Shown: piece after piece, positions 33,751 through 42,733 of the stretch | Layout: every line of letters begins with the position of its first letter | Numbering within the stretch: position 1 is the stretch's first letter | Assembly: GCF_900109175.1 (NCBI RefSeq) | Contig: NZ_FNZE01000024.1 | Location: 1 to 56,057, forward strand | DNA length: 56,057 nt | Origin: Pseudomonas linyingensis | GTDB lineage: Bacteria > Pseudomonadota > Gammaproteobacteria > Pseudomonadales > Pseudomonadaceae | Direction: 5' to 3' | Notes under the pieces: generated by a model | The model's input: only the letters and a program-made list of their open reading frames with translations | What the model was told of the DNA's origin: nothing | Database searches by the model: none | Translations under genes and position numbers: made by a program

Positions 33751-34026
33751 ACGTCAGGGCTGCGCCGGCCGGCCTCGGCCGACTTGTCCCGAAACTGTCC
33801 ACAACGGCCGCGCCGGTGGGGCAGGGCAGGGAAGGCCCCGGAAACGGGCCAGGAAGGCCCGTCAGGGCCGCAAAGCCCAGCGGCGAGGGCCACCGGCCCG
33901 GTGAGCGTCGGGAAGGCGCTGGAAGCCCGCCAGGGGCGAGACGGGCGGCTCTGCCGCCTGGCTCGATGCGCAGCACGACATAGCCGGTTCTCGCGGCCGC
34001 CGGCCGGGAGAATCCCCCGCAGCTCG

Positions 34027-34041
34027 GCCCCTCAAGTGTCA
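34027..34041 (-). repeat. Last outlying TrfA iteron
   Basis: GCCCCTCAAGTGTCA, 12 bases before repeat array B. Confidence 0.85.
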
Positions 34042-34053
34042 AAGGGTGGATCT

Positions 34054-34262
34054 CATCGTCAGAAGCGGCGATGCGAGATCCAGCGCCGGCGTCGGCCGTC
34101 ATCGTCGGAACTGGCGATGGGGCCCTCGGTTCATCGTCAAAGGTGGCGATGGTCGACCGTGGCCTGGACGTGGCCAGCCTCGCCGGAAATGACGATGCTG
34201 CAGCTCGACGTGCGCGCGACCAGGTGGCCGGAACTCCCTCGTCAGAAGCGGCGATGCTCGAG
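34054..34262 (+). repeat. Stem-loop/palindrome repeat array B (trfA-oriV side)
   Basis: Five units, the fullest array: CGAGATCC at 34074, GGGCCC at 34120, GTCGAC at 34152, CTGCAG at 34198, CTCGAG at 34257, each directly after a GRCGATG arm. It ends at the trfA terminator exactly as array A ends at the traC terminator. This oriV-trfA gap is the other classic insertion site of IncP-1beta plasmids and is empty here. Confidence 0.87.
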
Positions 34263-34290
34263 AAAAAAAGCCGCCTCGATCTCGGGCGGC
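34263..34290 (-). terminator. trfA terminator
   Basis: GCCGCC/GGCGGC stem followed on the minus strand by seven T. Confidence 0.8.
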
Positions 34291-34311
34291 TCTCCAGGGG
34301 CAGGGCGGCGG

Positions 34312-35535
34312 TCATCGCTTGCAATGCACCAGGTCGTCATTGATCCAGGCGCTGTCCACCAGGCCGTTTTCGCGCAGCTCGTCGCATGCCTCGCTGACCT
34401 GCTCGCGCCACTTCTTCACGCGGGTGGAATCCGAACCGCACATGAGCCGGAACGTCTCCAGCTTGAGCGGGTACGGCTCCTTGTGCGTGGCAAAGTAGTC
34501 GAACATCCGCCGCGCGGTGGGCGACAGCTTGCGGTACTTCTCCCACACGAATTTCGTGTAGTGGTCGCCGGCGAACAGCACCACCATTTCGGTGTCGATC
34601 TCGACCTGGCAGCGCGACGTGCGCTTGCCGCGATCCAGGATGCGGAAGCGCCGGATCAGCGACACGGATTCCAGGCGGCCCAGCCGCTGGGAAGAGAACT
34701 GCATCGCGGACGCTTGCAGCCGCGAAAGGCAGTCCTCGGCCTGCTTGTAGTAGCGGCCATTGATCGACCAGCCCAAGTCCTGGCAAATCTCGTAGAACGT
34801 GAACGTGACCGGCTCGCCCAGCGGCGTGCGCTTCGCGTATTCGAGCACCTGGGCAAACACCAGCTCGTCGCTGTCGGCGCGTAGCTCGATGCCGGTAAAG
34901 GTGATCTCCACGTCCTTGCTGATGTGGTAGATCGCCTCGCGCTGCAAGGCGGCGCGGGGCACCTTCTTGTTCCTGGTCGTGAAGATCGCCGACCGGCCGA
35001 AGTCGTTGGGCATGGCCCGCATGTGGTCGGGCCACGGCGCGAGGTCGAACAAGGAAAGCTGCATGTCCTTGATCTGCTGCTTCGTGTGCTTGAGCAAGGC
35101 GGCCTGCTTGGCCTGGCTGACCTGCTCGGCCAGCTCGCCGGTGGCACTGGCCGGCTTCTCGGTCGTTTTCTTGGTCGCCATCTGTTGCGTTCTCCGTTCG
35201 GCGGTCACGCCGCTGACTTTCTCGGCCAAGGTGTTGACCACGGTTCGCGGCTCGGGCGGAAGGCCCATAGTCCGCGCCAGCTCGGCCGACTCGGCCGCCA
35301 TCCGCTCGGAGCGCGCCACGGCCGCGCTGGGCGGCGGTGGCGGTGGCTCCGGCGCTGCCGGCCCGTCCGGCAGCTCGAAGAGGGAACCGGCGGGGCGGAA
35401 AGCCCCGCCGGCGGTGCCGGCCTGCGCGTTGCGCTCGGCCGCGTAGCGGCGGGCAAGCGCCGTCGCGTCGGCCTCACTCAACCCGCCGTCGATGAGCTTG
35501 CGGCGGTAGCCCTGCTCGTCGAAACTGTCCGGCAT
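34312..35535 (-). CDS. trfA: TrfA replication initiator (two forms)
   Basis: 407 residues (long form). A second start at 35181 (Met119, MATKKTTEKPAS) gives a short form of 289 residues, as TrfA1/TrfA2 in RK2. Binds the oriV iterons and opens the AT-rich region. N-terminal part is Pro-rich (PEPPPPPPS). Winged-helix Rep core: AIFTTRNKKVPRAALQREAI, then ARRMFDYFATHKEPYPLKLE, then LMCGSDSTRVKKWREQV. Co-transcribed with ssb from a KorA/KorB-controlled promoter. Confidence 0.95.
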   Translation of the reverse strand: MPDSFDEQGYRRKLIDGGLSEADATALARRYAAERNAQAGTAGGAFRPAGSLFELPDGPAAPEPPPPPPSAAVARSERMAAESAELARTMGLPPEPRTVVNTLAEKVSGVTAERRTQQMATKKTTEKPASATGELAEQVSQAKQAALLKHTKQQIKDMQLSLFDLAPWPDHMRAMPNDFGRSAIFTTRNKKVPRAALQREAIYHISKDVEITFTGIELRADSDELVFAQVLEYAKRTPLGEPVTFTFYEICQDLGWSINGRYYKQAEDCLSRLQASAMQFSSQRLGRLESVSLIRRFRILDRGKRTSRCQVEIDTEMVVLFAGDHYTKFVWEKYRKLSPTARRMFDYFATHKEPYPLKLETFRLMCGSDSTRVKKWREQVSEACDELRENGLVDSAWINDDLVHCKR

Positions 35536-35556
35536 ATCTTCGTCCTCCTAGCATAA

Positions 35557-35577
35557 CGCCCGGCCTGTGGCCGGGCG
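35557..35577. terminator. Hairpin between ssb and trfA
   Basis: CGCCCGGCC/GGCCGGGCG, 3-base loop, no T-run; probably modulates rather than ends transcription. Confidence 0.55.
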
Positions 35578-35583
35578 CGTTTC

Positions 35584-35922
35584 TCATTTGCCGCCTGGTT
35601 CCTTGGTATCCAGGTACTCGATCACGTCGGCGATGAAGTCAAAGCCGTACTCGGTCTGGCCGTCCTTCTCGAACTTCGTCGGCTCGATGCGGCCCTGGAC
35701 GAACACCTTGGAGCCTTTGCCAAGGTACTTGCCCGCGTTCTCTGCCAGGCCGGCAAACGACTTGATGCGGAAGAAGTCGGTTTGCTCTTTCTTCTCGCCG
35801 GCGCGGTCGCGCCACACGCGGTTCACGGCCAGGTCGAATACGGCGCGGGCGCTGTTTTCGCTATGGCGAACATCAGTATCACGGGTAAGATTGCCGATAA
35901 ACTGGAATTGGTTATGGCTCAT
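35584..35922 (-). CDS. ssb: Single-stranded DNA-binding protein
   Basis: 112 residues. OB fold typical of SSB: NQFQFIGNLTRDTDVRHSEN, then FFRIKSFAGLAENAGKYLGK, then GSKVFVQGRIEPTKFEKDGQ. It lacks the long acidic tail of chromosomal SSB. First gene of the trfA operon. Confidence 0.93.
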   Translation of the reverse strand: MSHNQFQFIGNLTRDTDVRHSENSARAVFDLAVNRVWRDRAGEKKEQTDFFRIKSFAGLAENAGKYLGKGSKVFVQGRIEPTKFEKDGQTEYGFDFIADVIEYLDTKEPGGK

Positions 35923-35953
35923 GCGTAGCTCTCCAGGCTGTGATGAAGCCTAG

Positions 35954-35999
35954 AGTTTAGCTAAACCTAATTCCGAGGTCAAGAACTTTAGCGGCTAAA
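35954..35999. promoter_or_regulatory. ssb-trfA promoter and divergent trbA control region
   Basis: Minus-strand -35 TTGACC (35977-35982), 17 bases, -10 TAAACT (35954-35959). A perfect KorA site (35955-35966) covers the -10. An exact KorB site (35987-35999) lies between this promoter and the trbA start at 36014, so it can control both directions. Confidence 0.9.
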
Positions 36000-36013
36000 A
36001 TTTCGAGCCGCCC

Positions 36014-36391
36014 ATGCGCAAGGCGACGCCTTTGTATAACTACATCTTCTTCACGAACGTGCTGCGGCTGCTTGATGAGCGCCACATGACGAAAAAGGAG
36101 CTATCGGACAGGTCGGGGGTTTCGATCTCCTTCCTGTCCGATCTCACTACGGGCAAGGCCAATCCGTCCCTCAAGGTCATGCAGGACATTGCCAAGGCCC
36201 TTGATGCGCCGTTGCCCCTTCTGCTTGAATCAACCGACTTGGACAAGGACACGCTCGATGCCCTGGCCGGCGGCAAGGCTCCGCAGAGCCTTCCTGCCGG
36301 TTTCGAGCGAGTGGCGGCGGTGCTACCGTCGCATCAGGCATTCATCGTCAAGAAGTGGGGCGAGGCCGCCCGCAAGAAGCTCCGGGGGTAG
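36014..36391 (+). CDS. trbA: TrbA repressor of transfer genes
   Basis: 125 residues. N-terminal Cro/C1-type HTH (MTKKELSDRSGVSISFLSDL, then TTGKANPSLKVMQDIAKALD) and a C-terminal KorA-like dimer domain (FERVAAVLPSHQAFIVKKWG). Represses the trbB, traJ and traK promoters. The stop codon is followed at once by a copy of GACGCCAAG. Confidence 0.93.
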   Translation: MRKATPLYNYIFFTNVLRLLDERHMTKKELSDRSGVSISFLSDLTTGKANPSLKVMQDIAKALDAPLPLLLESTDLDKDTLDALAGGKAPQSLPAGFERVAAVLPSHQAFIVKKWGEAARKKLRG

Positions 36392-36705
36392 GACGCCAAG
36401 AAAGAAAGCAGGGAAGGGACGCGGCAAGGAACTGAGCCAGCAGAAGCCAGCACTTTTTAGCCGCTAAAGCCCGCCGGGGTGGCTCAACCCCCGGAACACC
36501 CACAACGCAAGCCATAGGTTCGGTGCGAGGCGCACGGAGCATGCGCCGCGTTGTTTCTATTGCGATCAGCTCGGGACACGATTGAAAACACTCAATCCGT
36601 CATTCCGTTTGCTTGCTCGTCAAAAGACTTCGGTATATCGTATGAACCTGTGTAGAATGCGTGCGGTCAGGGCAGCACGCAAATCACATACATGGGATAC
36701 ACGGA
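36392..36705 (+). promoter_or_regulatory. trbB leader and promoter region
   Basis: 314 bases without a gene. Exact KorB site TTTAGCCGCTAAA at 36456-36468. TAGAAT (36654-36659) is a possible -10 with a weak TTCGGT 18 bases upstream. TrbA is expected to act here. A GC-rich stretch (36470-36510) may form a hairpin. Confidence 0.65.
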
Positions 36706-37671
36706 ATGACCGAACAGAAGCTGGAACACAACACGATCAAGGAACGGGCGAAGAAGAAGCTCGAACGCGACATGGGGCCGGAGCTGTTGGCAGCTCTGAA
36801 CGATCCCAAGACCGTTGAAATCATGCTCAACGCGGACGGCAAAGTCTGGCAGGAGAAGCTGGGCGAGCCGATGAAGTGCATCGGCACCCTTCGCTTCGCG
36901 CAGGCCCAAGCCATGATCGAAACCATTGCCGGCTACCACGGCAAGGAAGTCACGCGGCAGCGGCCGATCCTGGAAGGCGAGTTCCCGCTAGACGGTAGCC
37001 GCTTTGCCGGCCAGCTCCCCCCGGTCGTGCCCGCACCGACCTTTGCGATCCGCAAGAAGGCGGTCGCCATCTTCACCCTGGCGCAGTACGTCGAGCGCGG
37101 AATCATGACCGCGCAGCAGCGCGATTCCTTGATTGCCGCCGTGCGTGCCCACCGGAACATCCTGGTGATCGGCGGCACCGGCTCGGGCAAGACCACGCTG
37201 GTGAACGCGATCATCAACGAGATGGTGCTTCAAGACCCGACCGAACGGGTTTTCATCATCGAGGACACCGGCGAAATCCAGTGCGCCGCCGAGAACTACG
37301 TCCAGTACCACACCAGCATCGACGTGACCATGACGGCGCTGCTCAAGACCACGCTGCGCATGCGGCCCGACCGCATCCTGGTCGGCGAAGTGCGCGGCCC
37401 CGAAGCACTTGATCTGTTGATGGCCTGGAACACCGGGCACGAAGGAGGAGCCGCAACCCTGCACGCAAACAACGCCAAAGCGGGCCTTGATCGGCTCGCC
37501 ATGCTCATCAGCATGCACCCCGATTCACCCAAACCCATTGAACCGCTGATAGGCGAGGCGGTTCACGTGGTCGTTCATATCGCCCGCACCCCTGACGGCT
37601 CGCGGCGCATCCAGGAAATCCTTGAGGTTTCCGGCTACGCCAACGGCCAGTACGCAACCAAAACCCTGTAA
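36706..37671 (+). CDS. trbB: TrbB, VirB11-type secretion ATPase
   Basis: 321 residues from MTEQKLEHN. Hexameric cytoplasmic ATPase of the type IV secretion channel. Walker A VIGGTGSGKTTLVNAI (about 160-175), Asp box FIIEDTGEIQ, Walker B RMRPDRILVGEVRG, His box TGHEGGAATLHANNA. In-frame upstream codons to 36661 have no ribosome site. Confidence 0.95.
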   Translation: MTEQKLEHNTIKERAKKKLERDMGPELLAALNDPKTVEIMLNADGKVWQEKLGEPMKCIGTLRFAQAQAMIETIAGYHGKEVTRQRPILEGEFPLDGSRFAGQLPPVVPAPTFAIRKKAVAIFTLAQYVERGIMTAQQRDSLIAAVRAHRNILVIGGTGSGKTTLVNAIINEMVLQDPTERVFIIEDTGEIQCAAENYVQYHTSIDVTMTALLKTTLRMRPDRILVGEVRGPEALDLLMAWNTGHEGGAATLHANNAKAGLDRLAMLISMHPDSPKPIEPLIGEAVHVVVHIARTPDGSRRIQEILEVSGYANGQYATKTL

Positions 37672-37700
37672 CCCTGTAACCCTGTAAGGAGCTTAGACCC

Positions 37701-38165
37701 ATGCAATCGACCCTTCCCGCGTTCCGCTTCGACAGCCGCGCCGTGTTCTACCTGGGCATGTTCGCCCTCTTGGCGTTCTTCCTGCTGGCCCCCCAGCACG
37801 CTTTCGCCTCCGAAGGCACCGGCGGTTCCCTGCCGTATGAAGGCTGGTTGACCAACCTGCGCAACAGCGTCACCGGCCCGGTGGCCTTCGCGCTGTCGAT
37901 CATCGGCATCGTTGTCGCCGGCGGCATCTTGATCTTCGGCGGCGAACTCAACGGCTTCTTCCGCACGTTGATCTTCATCGTCCTGGTCATGGCCCTGCTG
38001 GTCGGCGCGCAGAACATGATGAGCACCTTCTTCGGCCGTGGCGCGGAAATCGCCGCCCTGACCGATGGCGTGCTGCACCAGGCCAAGGTCGCGGCGCTGG
38101 ACATGGCCGGCTTCCCTGGTGAAGCCATCGCACGCTGGGCCGAACGCGGCCACATCGCGGGGTAA
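37701..38165 (+). CDS. trbC: TrbC cyclic propilin
   Basis: 154 residues. Signal peptide cleaved after AFA36 to expose [13 protein letters not shown]. In RP4 the host removes a C-terminal piece, TraF then removes AEIA and joins Ser37 to Gly114. Here the positions match exactly: the sequence FFGRG ends at Gly114 and AEIA is residues 115-118. Two membrane helices ([20 protein letters not shown] and [14 protein letters not shown]). Major pilus subunit. Confidence 0.95.
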   Translation: MQSTLPAFRFDSRAVFYLGMFALLAFFLLAPQHAFASEGTGGSLPYEGWLTNLRNSVTGPVAFALSIIGIVVAGGILIFGGELNGFFRTLIFIVLVMALLVGAQNMMSTFFGRGAEIAALTDGVLHQAKVAALDMAGFPGEAIARWAERGHIAG

Positions 38166-38168
38166 GTC

Positions 38169-38480
38169 ATGGCACTGCGCGCGATCCCCATCCGTAGGGC
38201 CGGCAACCGAGAAAACCTGTTCATGGGTGGCGACCGCGAGCTGGTGATGTTCTCGGGCCTGCTGGCCGGGGCGCTGATTTTCAGCGCCCAAGAAGTGAGG
38301 GCAACGGTGTTCGGCATCGCCTTGTGGTTCGGCGCGTTATTCGTGCTGCGCCTCATGGCGAAGTCCGACCCGAAGCTGCGACACGTGTACCTGCGGCACC
38401 GCCGGTACAAGCCGTACTACCCGGCTCGCAGCACGCCCTTCCGTGAAAACACGCCGAGTCAAGGGAAGCAATACAAATGA
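38169..38480 (+). CDS. trbD: TrbD, VirB3-like membrane protein
   Basis: 103 residues with one or two membrane segments (VMFSGLLAGALIFSA and TVFGIALWFGALFVLRLM). Inner-membrane component of the channel. Overlaps trbE by four bases (ATGA). Confidence 0.92.
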   Translation: MALRAIPIRRAGNRENLFMGGDRELVMFSGLLAGALIFSAQEVRATVFGIALWFGALFVLRLMAKSDPKLRHVYLRHRRYKPYYPARSTPFRENTPSQGKQYK

Positions 38481-41035
38481 TCGAAGCAATCGCAATTGGC
38501 ATTGCTGTACTCGGTGCGGTTCTGTTGCTCATCCTCTTTGCCCGTATCCGTCAGGTCGATGCCGAGCTGAAGCTCAAGAAGCATCGGTCGAAGGACGCGG
38601 GCCTGGCCGACTTGCTCAACTATGCCGCCGTGGTCGATGACGGCGTGATCGTGGGCAAGAACGGCTCCTTTATGGCCGCCTGGCTGTACCAAGGGGATGA
38701 CAACGCCAGCAGCACCGAAGAGCAGCGGGAAATGGTGTCCTTCCGCATCAACCAGGCCCTGGCGGGCCTGGGCAGCGGCTGGATGGTTCATGTCGATGCC
38801 GTGCGCCGGCCGGCACCCAACTACTCCGAGCGCGGCGTCTCCACCTTCACCGATCCGGTGTCGGCCGCCATTGATGAAGAGCGCCGGCGGCTCTTCGAGG
38901 GCCTGGGCACGATGTACGAAGGGCACTTCGTATTCGCCGTGACCTGGTTTCCGCCAGTGCTGGCCCAGCGCAAGTTCGTTGAGCTGATGTTTGACGATGA
39001 CGCGGTGACGCCCGACCACACGGCCCGCACCGTGGGCCTCATCGAGCAGTTCAAGCGCGAAATCCGCAGCCTGGAATCGCGCATGTCCTCGGCCGTCAAG
39101 CTCACGCGCTTGAAGGGCCACAAGATCGCCACGGAAGAGGGCAGGGAAGTCACGCATGACGACTTCCTGAGCTGGTTGCAGTTCTGCGTGACCGGCAACT
39201 ATCACCCGGTGCAGCTCCCCAGCAACCCGATGTACTTGGACGCCGTGATCGGCGGGCAAGAGCTGTGGGGCGGCGTCGTTCCGAAGATCGGCCGCAAGTT
39301 CATCCAGGTGGTGTCCCTCGAAGGCTTCCCCTTGGAGTCAACGCCTGGCCTGCTGTCGGCCCTGGCCGAGCTGCCGAGTGAATACCGCTGGTCGAGCCGC
39401 TTCATCTTCATGGATCAGCACGAGTCCTTGAAGCACCTGGACAAGTTCCGCAAGAAGTGGAAGCAGAAGATTCGCGGCTTCTTCGACCAGGTTTTCAACA
39501 CCAACACCGGCAGCGTCAACCAGGACGCGGCAACGATGGTGGCCGATGCCGAGGCGGCCATCGCCGAGGTCAATAGCGGCCTGGTGGCCGCCGGCTACTT
39601 CACGTCCGTGGTCGTGTTGATGGATGAGGATCGGGAGCGCCTGGCGGCCGCCGCGCTGTCGGTCGAGAAGGCCATCAACCGGCTGGCCTTCGCGGCGCGC
39701 ATCGAGACGATCAACACGATGGACGCCTACCTGGGCAGCTTGCCCGGCCACGGCGTCGAGAACGTGCGCCGGCCGCTCATCAACACGATGAACCTGGCCG
39801 ACCTGCTGCCGACAAGCTCCATCTGGACGGGCAGCGCCACCGCGCCGTGCCCGATGTACCCGCCGCTGGCCCCGGCGCTCATGCACTGCGTCACGGTCGG
39901 CGCTACGCCCTTCCGGCTGAACCTGCACGTGCGCGACCTGGGCCACACCTTCATGTTCGGCCCGACCGGCGCGGGCAAATCGACGCACCTGGGCATCATC
40001 GCCGCGCAGCTCCGGCGCTATGCCGGCATGTCGATCTACGCCTTCGACAAGGGCATGTCGATGTACCCGCTCGCGGCCGCAATCAATGCCGGCTCGAAGG
40101 GCAAGACTGGCCTGCACTTCACGGTGGCCGCCGACGATGACCGCCTGGCCTTCTGCCCGCTCCAGTTCCTCGAAACGAAGGCGGATCGGGCTTGGGCGAT
40201 GGAGTGGATCGACACGATCCTTGCGCTCAACGGCGTGGACACCACGCCAGGGCAGCGCAACGAGATCGGCCACGCGATCATGAGCATGCACGCCAGCGGC
40301 GCGCGCACGCTCTCCGAGTTCTCGGTGACGATCCAGGACGAAGCGATCCGCGAGGCCATCAAGCAATACACGGTGGACGGCTCGATGGGCCACCTGCTCG
40401 ATGCCGAAGAGGATGGCCTGTCGCTCTCCGACTTCACGGTGTTCGAGATCGAAGAGCTGATGAACCTCGGCGAGAAGTTCGCGCTGCCGGTGCTGCTGTA
40501 CCTGTTCCGCCGCATCGAGCGCGGCCTTAAAGGCCAGCCGGCCGTCATCATCCTGGACGAAGCCTGGTTGATGCTGGGCCACCCGGCGTTCCGCGCCAAG
40601 ATTCGGGAATGGCTCAAGGTCTTGCGCAAGGCGAACTGCCTGGTGCTCATGGCTACGCAAAGCCTTTCCGACGCGGCCAACTCGGGCATCTTGGATGTGA
40701 TCGTGGAATCGACCGCGACCAAGATTTTCCTGCCGAACGTCTATGCCCGCGACGAGGACACGGCGGCGCTCTATCGCCGCATGGGCCTCAACAAGCGGCA
40801 AATCGAAATCCTCGCCACGGCGGTTCCGAAGCGGCAGTACTACTACGTCTCCGAGAACGGCCGCCGCCTCTATGACCTCGCCCTGGGGCCGCTGGCCCTG
40901 GCCTTCGTCGGCGCGTCCGACAAGGAATCGGTCGCCGCCATCAAGAGCCTGCAAGCGAAGTTCGGCCATGAGTGGGTCGATCACTGGCTGGCCGGCCGCA
41001 ATCTGAATCTCAATGACTACCTGGAGGCCGCATGA
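38477..41035 (+). CDS. trbE: TrbE, VirB4-type ATPase
   Basis: 852 residues, largest channel ATPase. N-terminal membrane segment (AIGIAVLGAVLLLILFARI). CagE/TrbE/VirB core with Walker A FGPTGAGKSTHLGI (about 500) and Walker B AVIILDEAWLML (about 695). Probably energises pilus assembly and substrate passage. Overlaps trbF by four bases. Confidence 0.95.
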   Translation: MIEAIAIGIAVLGAVLLLILFARIRQVDAELKLKKHRSKDAGLADLLNYAAVVDDGVIVGKNGSFMAAWLYQGDDNASSTEEQREMVSFRINQALAGLGSGWMVHVDAVRRPAPNYSERGVSTFTDPVSAAIDEERRRLFEGLGTMYEGHFVFAVTWFPPVLAQRKFVELMFDDDAVTPDHTARTVGLIEQFKREIRSLESRMSSAVKLTRLKGHKIATEEGREVTHDDFLSWLQFCVTGNYHPVQLPSNPMYLDAVIGGQELWGGVVPKIGRKFIQVVSLEGFPLESTPGLLSALAELPSEYRWSSRFIFMDQHESLKHLDKFRKKWKQKIRGFFDQVFNTNTGSVNQDAATMVADAEAAIAEVNSGLVAAGYFTSVVVLMDEDRERLAAAALSVEKAINRLAFAARIETINTMDAYLGSLPGHGVENVRRPLINTMNLADLLPTSSIWTGSATAPCPMYPPLAPALMHCVTVGATPFRLNLHVRDLGHTFMFGPTGAGKSTHLGIIAAQLRRYAGMSIYAFDKGMSMYPLAAAINAGSKGKTGLHFTVAADDDRLAFCPLQFLETKADRAWAMEWIDTILALNGVDTTPGQRNEIGHAIMSMHASGARTLSEFSVTIQDEAIREAIKQYTVDGSMGHLLDAEEDGLSLSDFTVFEIEELMNLGEKFALPVLLYLFRRIERGLKGQPAVIILDEAWLMLGHPAFRAKIREWLKVLRKANCLVLMATQSLSDAANSGILDVIVESTATKIFLPNVYARDEDTAALYRRMGLNKRQIEILATAVPKRQYYYVSENGRRLYDLALGPLALAFVGASDKESVAAIKSLQAKFGHEWVDHWLAGRNLNLNDYLEAA

Positions 41036-41820
41036 GCTTTGCCGACACCCTCAAGGGCTTGATCTTCAAGAAGCCCGCCACGGCCGCAGGACGCGACAAG
41101 CGCGACCCTCGGCAGACCGATGAACCGCTGGAAGGCGGCCGACGCCAGGGCGAGGCCGAGAACCCCTATCTGGCCGCTCGTCGCACCTGGAACGATCACG
41201 TGGGCGGCGTCGTGTCGTCTCGCCAGACCTGGCAAGTGATCGGCATCTTGTCGCTGTTGATCGCGCTCGCCGGCGTCGGCGGCGTGATCCACATCGGCAG
41301 CCAGTCGAAGTTCATCCCCTACGTGGTGGAAGTGGACAAGCTCGGCCAGACAGTGGCCGCCGGCCCGGTGCAAGCGGCCTCGAAGGCCGATGCCCGCGTC
41401 ATCCATGCGACGGTCGCCGAGTTCATCACCGACGCCCGCACGGTCACGCCGGACGTGGCCTTGCAGCGCCGCTCTGTGTTCCGCGTGTACGCCAAGTTGT
41501 CGCCCAACGATCCGGCAACGCCAAAGATGAATGAGTGGTTGAACGGCACCCCGGATGCCAGCCCGTTCCGTCGCGCTGAAAAGGAAATGGTGAACGTCGA
41601 GATCAAGACGGCCATCCCGCAGACGCCGGACACCTGGCAAGTCGAGTGGGAAGAAACCGCCCGCGACCGTCAAGGCACACCGAAGGGCAAGCCCGCGATC
41701 TGGCGTGCGCTGGTCACTGTGTACGTCGCGGAAGTCACGCCGCAAACCACGGATGAGCAACTTCGGAACAACCCCCTAAGCGTGTACGTGCGGGACTACT
41801 CCTGGTCGCGCGTTCAATGA
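41032..41820 (+). CDS. trbF: TrbF, VirB8-like protein
   Basis: 262 residues. Bitopic inner-membrane protein: one N-terminal helix (QVIGILSLLIALAGVGGVIHI) and a periplasmic NTF2-like domain (FIPYVVEVDKLGQTV, then VTPDVALQRRSVFRVYAKL). Assembly scaffold of the channel. Confidence 0.93.
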   Translation: MSFADTLKGLIFKKPATAAGRDKRDPRQTDEPLEGGRRQGEAENPYLAARRTWNDHVGGVVSSRQTWQVIGILSLLIALAGVGGVIHIGSQSKFIPYVVEVDKLGQTVAAGPVQAASKADARVIHATVAEFITDARTVTPDVALQRRSVFRVYAKLSPNDPATPKMNEWLNGTPDASPFRRAEKEMVNVEIKTAIPQTPDTWQVEWEETARDRQGTPKGKPAIWRALVTVYVAEVTPQTTDEQLRNNPLSVYVRDYSWSRVQ

Positions 41821-41837
41821 ACCCAAGGACATTCACC

Positions 41838-42731
41838 ATGAAGAAAATCTTTTCCGTTGTCGCCTTGGGCGCTGCGCTGCTGTCGCCCACCCTGGCCCTG
41901 GCCGCCGATGACCTGGCCGACAAGTATTTCACCGGCAAGAACCCGACGCTGACGCCTCAAGAGCGCGCGGCCATCGACATTGCGAAGCGATGGAACGCGG
42001 GCGCTGCCACCGGCATGAAGCCCGTCGCCGGCTCCAATGGCGCGATCAAGTTCCTGTTCGGCGCGCAGCAGCCCAGCATCGTGTGCGCGGTGCTCCAGGT
42101 GTGCGACGTGGCCTTGCAGCCAGGCGAGCAAGTCAACTCGATCAACCTGGGCGACACGGCCCGGTGGACGGTCGAGCCGGCCATCACCGGCAGCGGCCCC
42201 AACGAAGTGCAGCACCTCATCATCAAGCCGATGGATGTTGGCCTGGAAACCAGCCTCATCGTGACGACGAACCGCCGCGCCTATCACCTGCGCCTGCGCT
42301 CGCATCGCACCGAGTACATGCCGCAAGTCTCGTTCACCTACCCCGAGGACGCGCTTGCGAAGTGGGACGCGATCCAGCGCCGCGAAACGCAAGAACGCAC
42401 CGACCGCACCATCCCGCAGACCGGCGAGTACCTGGGCGATCTCAAGTTCGACTATGACCTGTCCGGCTCGGCGAGCTGGAAGCCGGTGCGTGTGTTCAAC
42501 GATGGCCGCAAGACCATCATCGAAATGCCCGGAACGATGGAGCAAACCGAAGCGCCGACGCTCCTGGTCGTGCGCCGCGAGGGCGGCATCTTCCGCGACG
42601 AGGAAACCGTGATGGTGAACTATCGCGTGCAGGGCAATCGCTACATCGTGGACACGGTGTTTGACCGCGCGATCCTGATTGCCGGTGTTGGTGGAAGCCA
42701 AGACCGCGTGACTATCTCCCGGAGGAAGTGA
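41838..42731 (+). CDS. trbG: TrbG, VirB9-like protein
   Basis: 297 residues from MKKIFSVVALG, as in RP4. Signal peptide cleaved near TLALA-AD. Periplasmic/outer-membrane core component with the CagX/VirB9 C-terminal domain (FNDGRKTIIEMPGTM, VNYRVQGNRYIVDTVFDRA). Start taken at 41838 because AAGGA lies just upstream; the ATG at 41817 overlaps trbF and would spoil the signal peptide. Confidence 0.93.
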   Translation: MKKIFSVVALGAALLSPTLALAADDLADKYFTGKNPTLTPQERAAIDIAKRWNAGAATGMKPVAGSNGAIKFLFGAQQPSIVCAVLQVCDVALQPGEQVNSINLGDTARWTVEPAITGSGPNEVQHLIIKPMDVGLETSLIVTTNRRAYHLRLRSHRTEYMPQVSFTYPEDALAKWDAIQRRETQERTDRTIPQTGEYLGDLKFDYDLSGSASWKPVRVFNDGRKTIIEMPGTMEQTEAPTLLVVRREGGIFRDEETVMVNYRVQGNRYIVDTVFDRAILIAGVGGSQDRVTISRRK

Positions 42732-42733
42732 CC

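Larger units (their letters stand above)
32950..34050. other. oriV, vegetative replication origin
   Basis: About 1.1 kb without genes. It holds, in order, an outlying iteron, a GC-rich ladder of hairpins, an AT-rich segment, five tandem iterons, DnaA boxes, two more iterons and a last outlier next to repeat array B. This is the IncP-1 oriV layout recognised by TrfA. Confidence 0.92.

Noticed and set aside
39338..40984. 548-codon minus-strand frame opposite trbE
   Set aside because: Antisense shadow of the VirB4-type ATPase gene.
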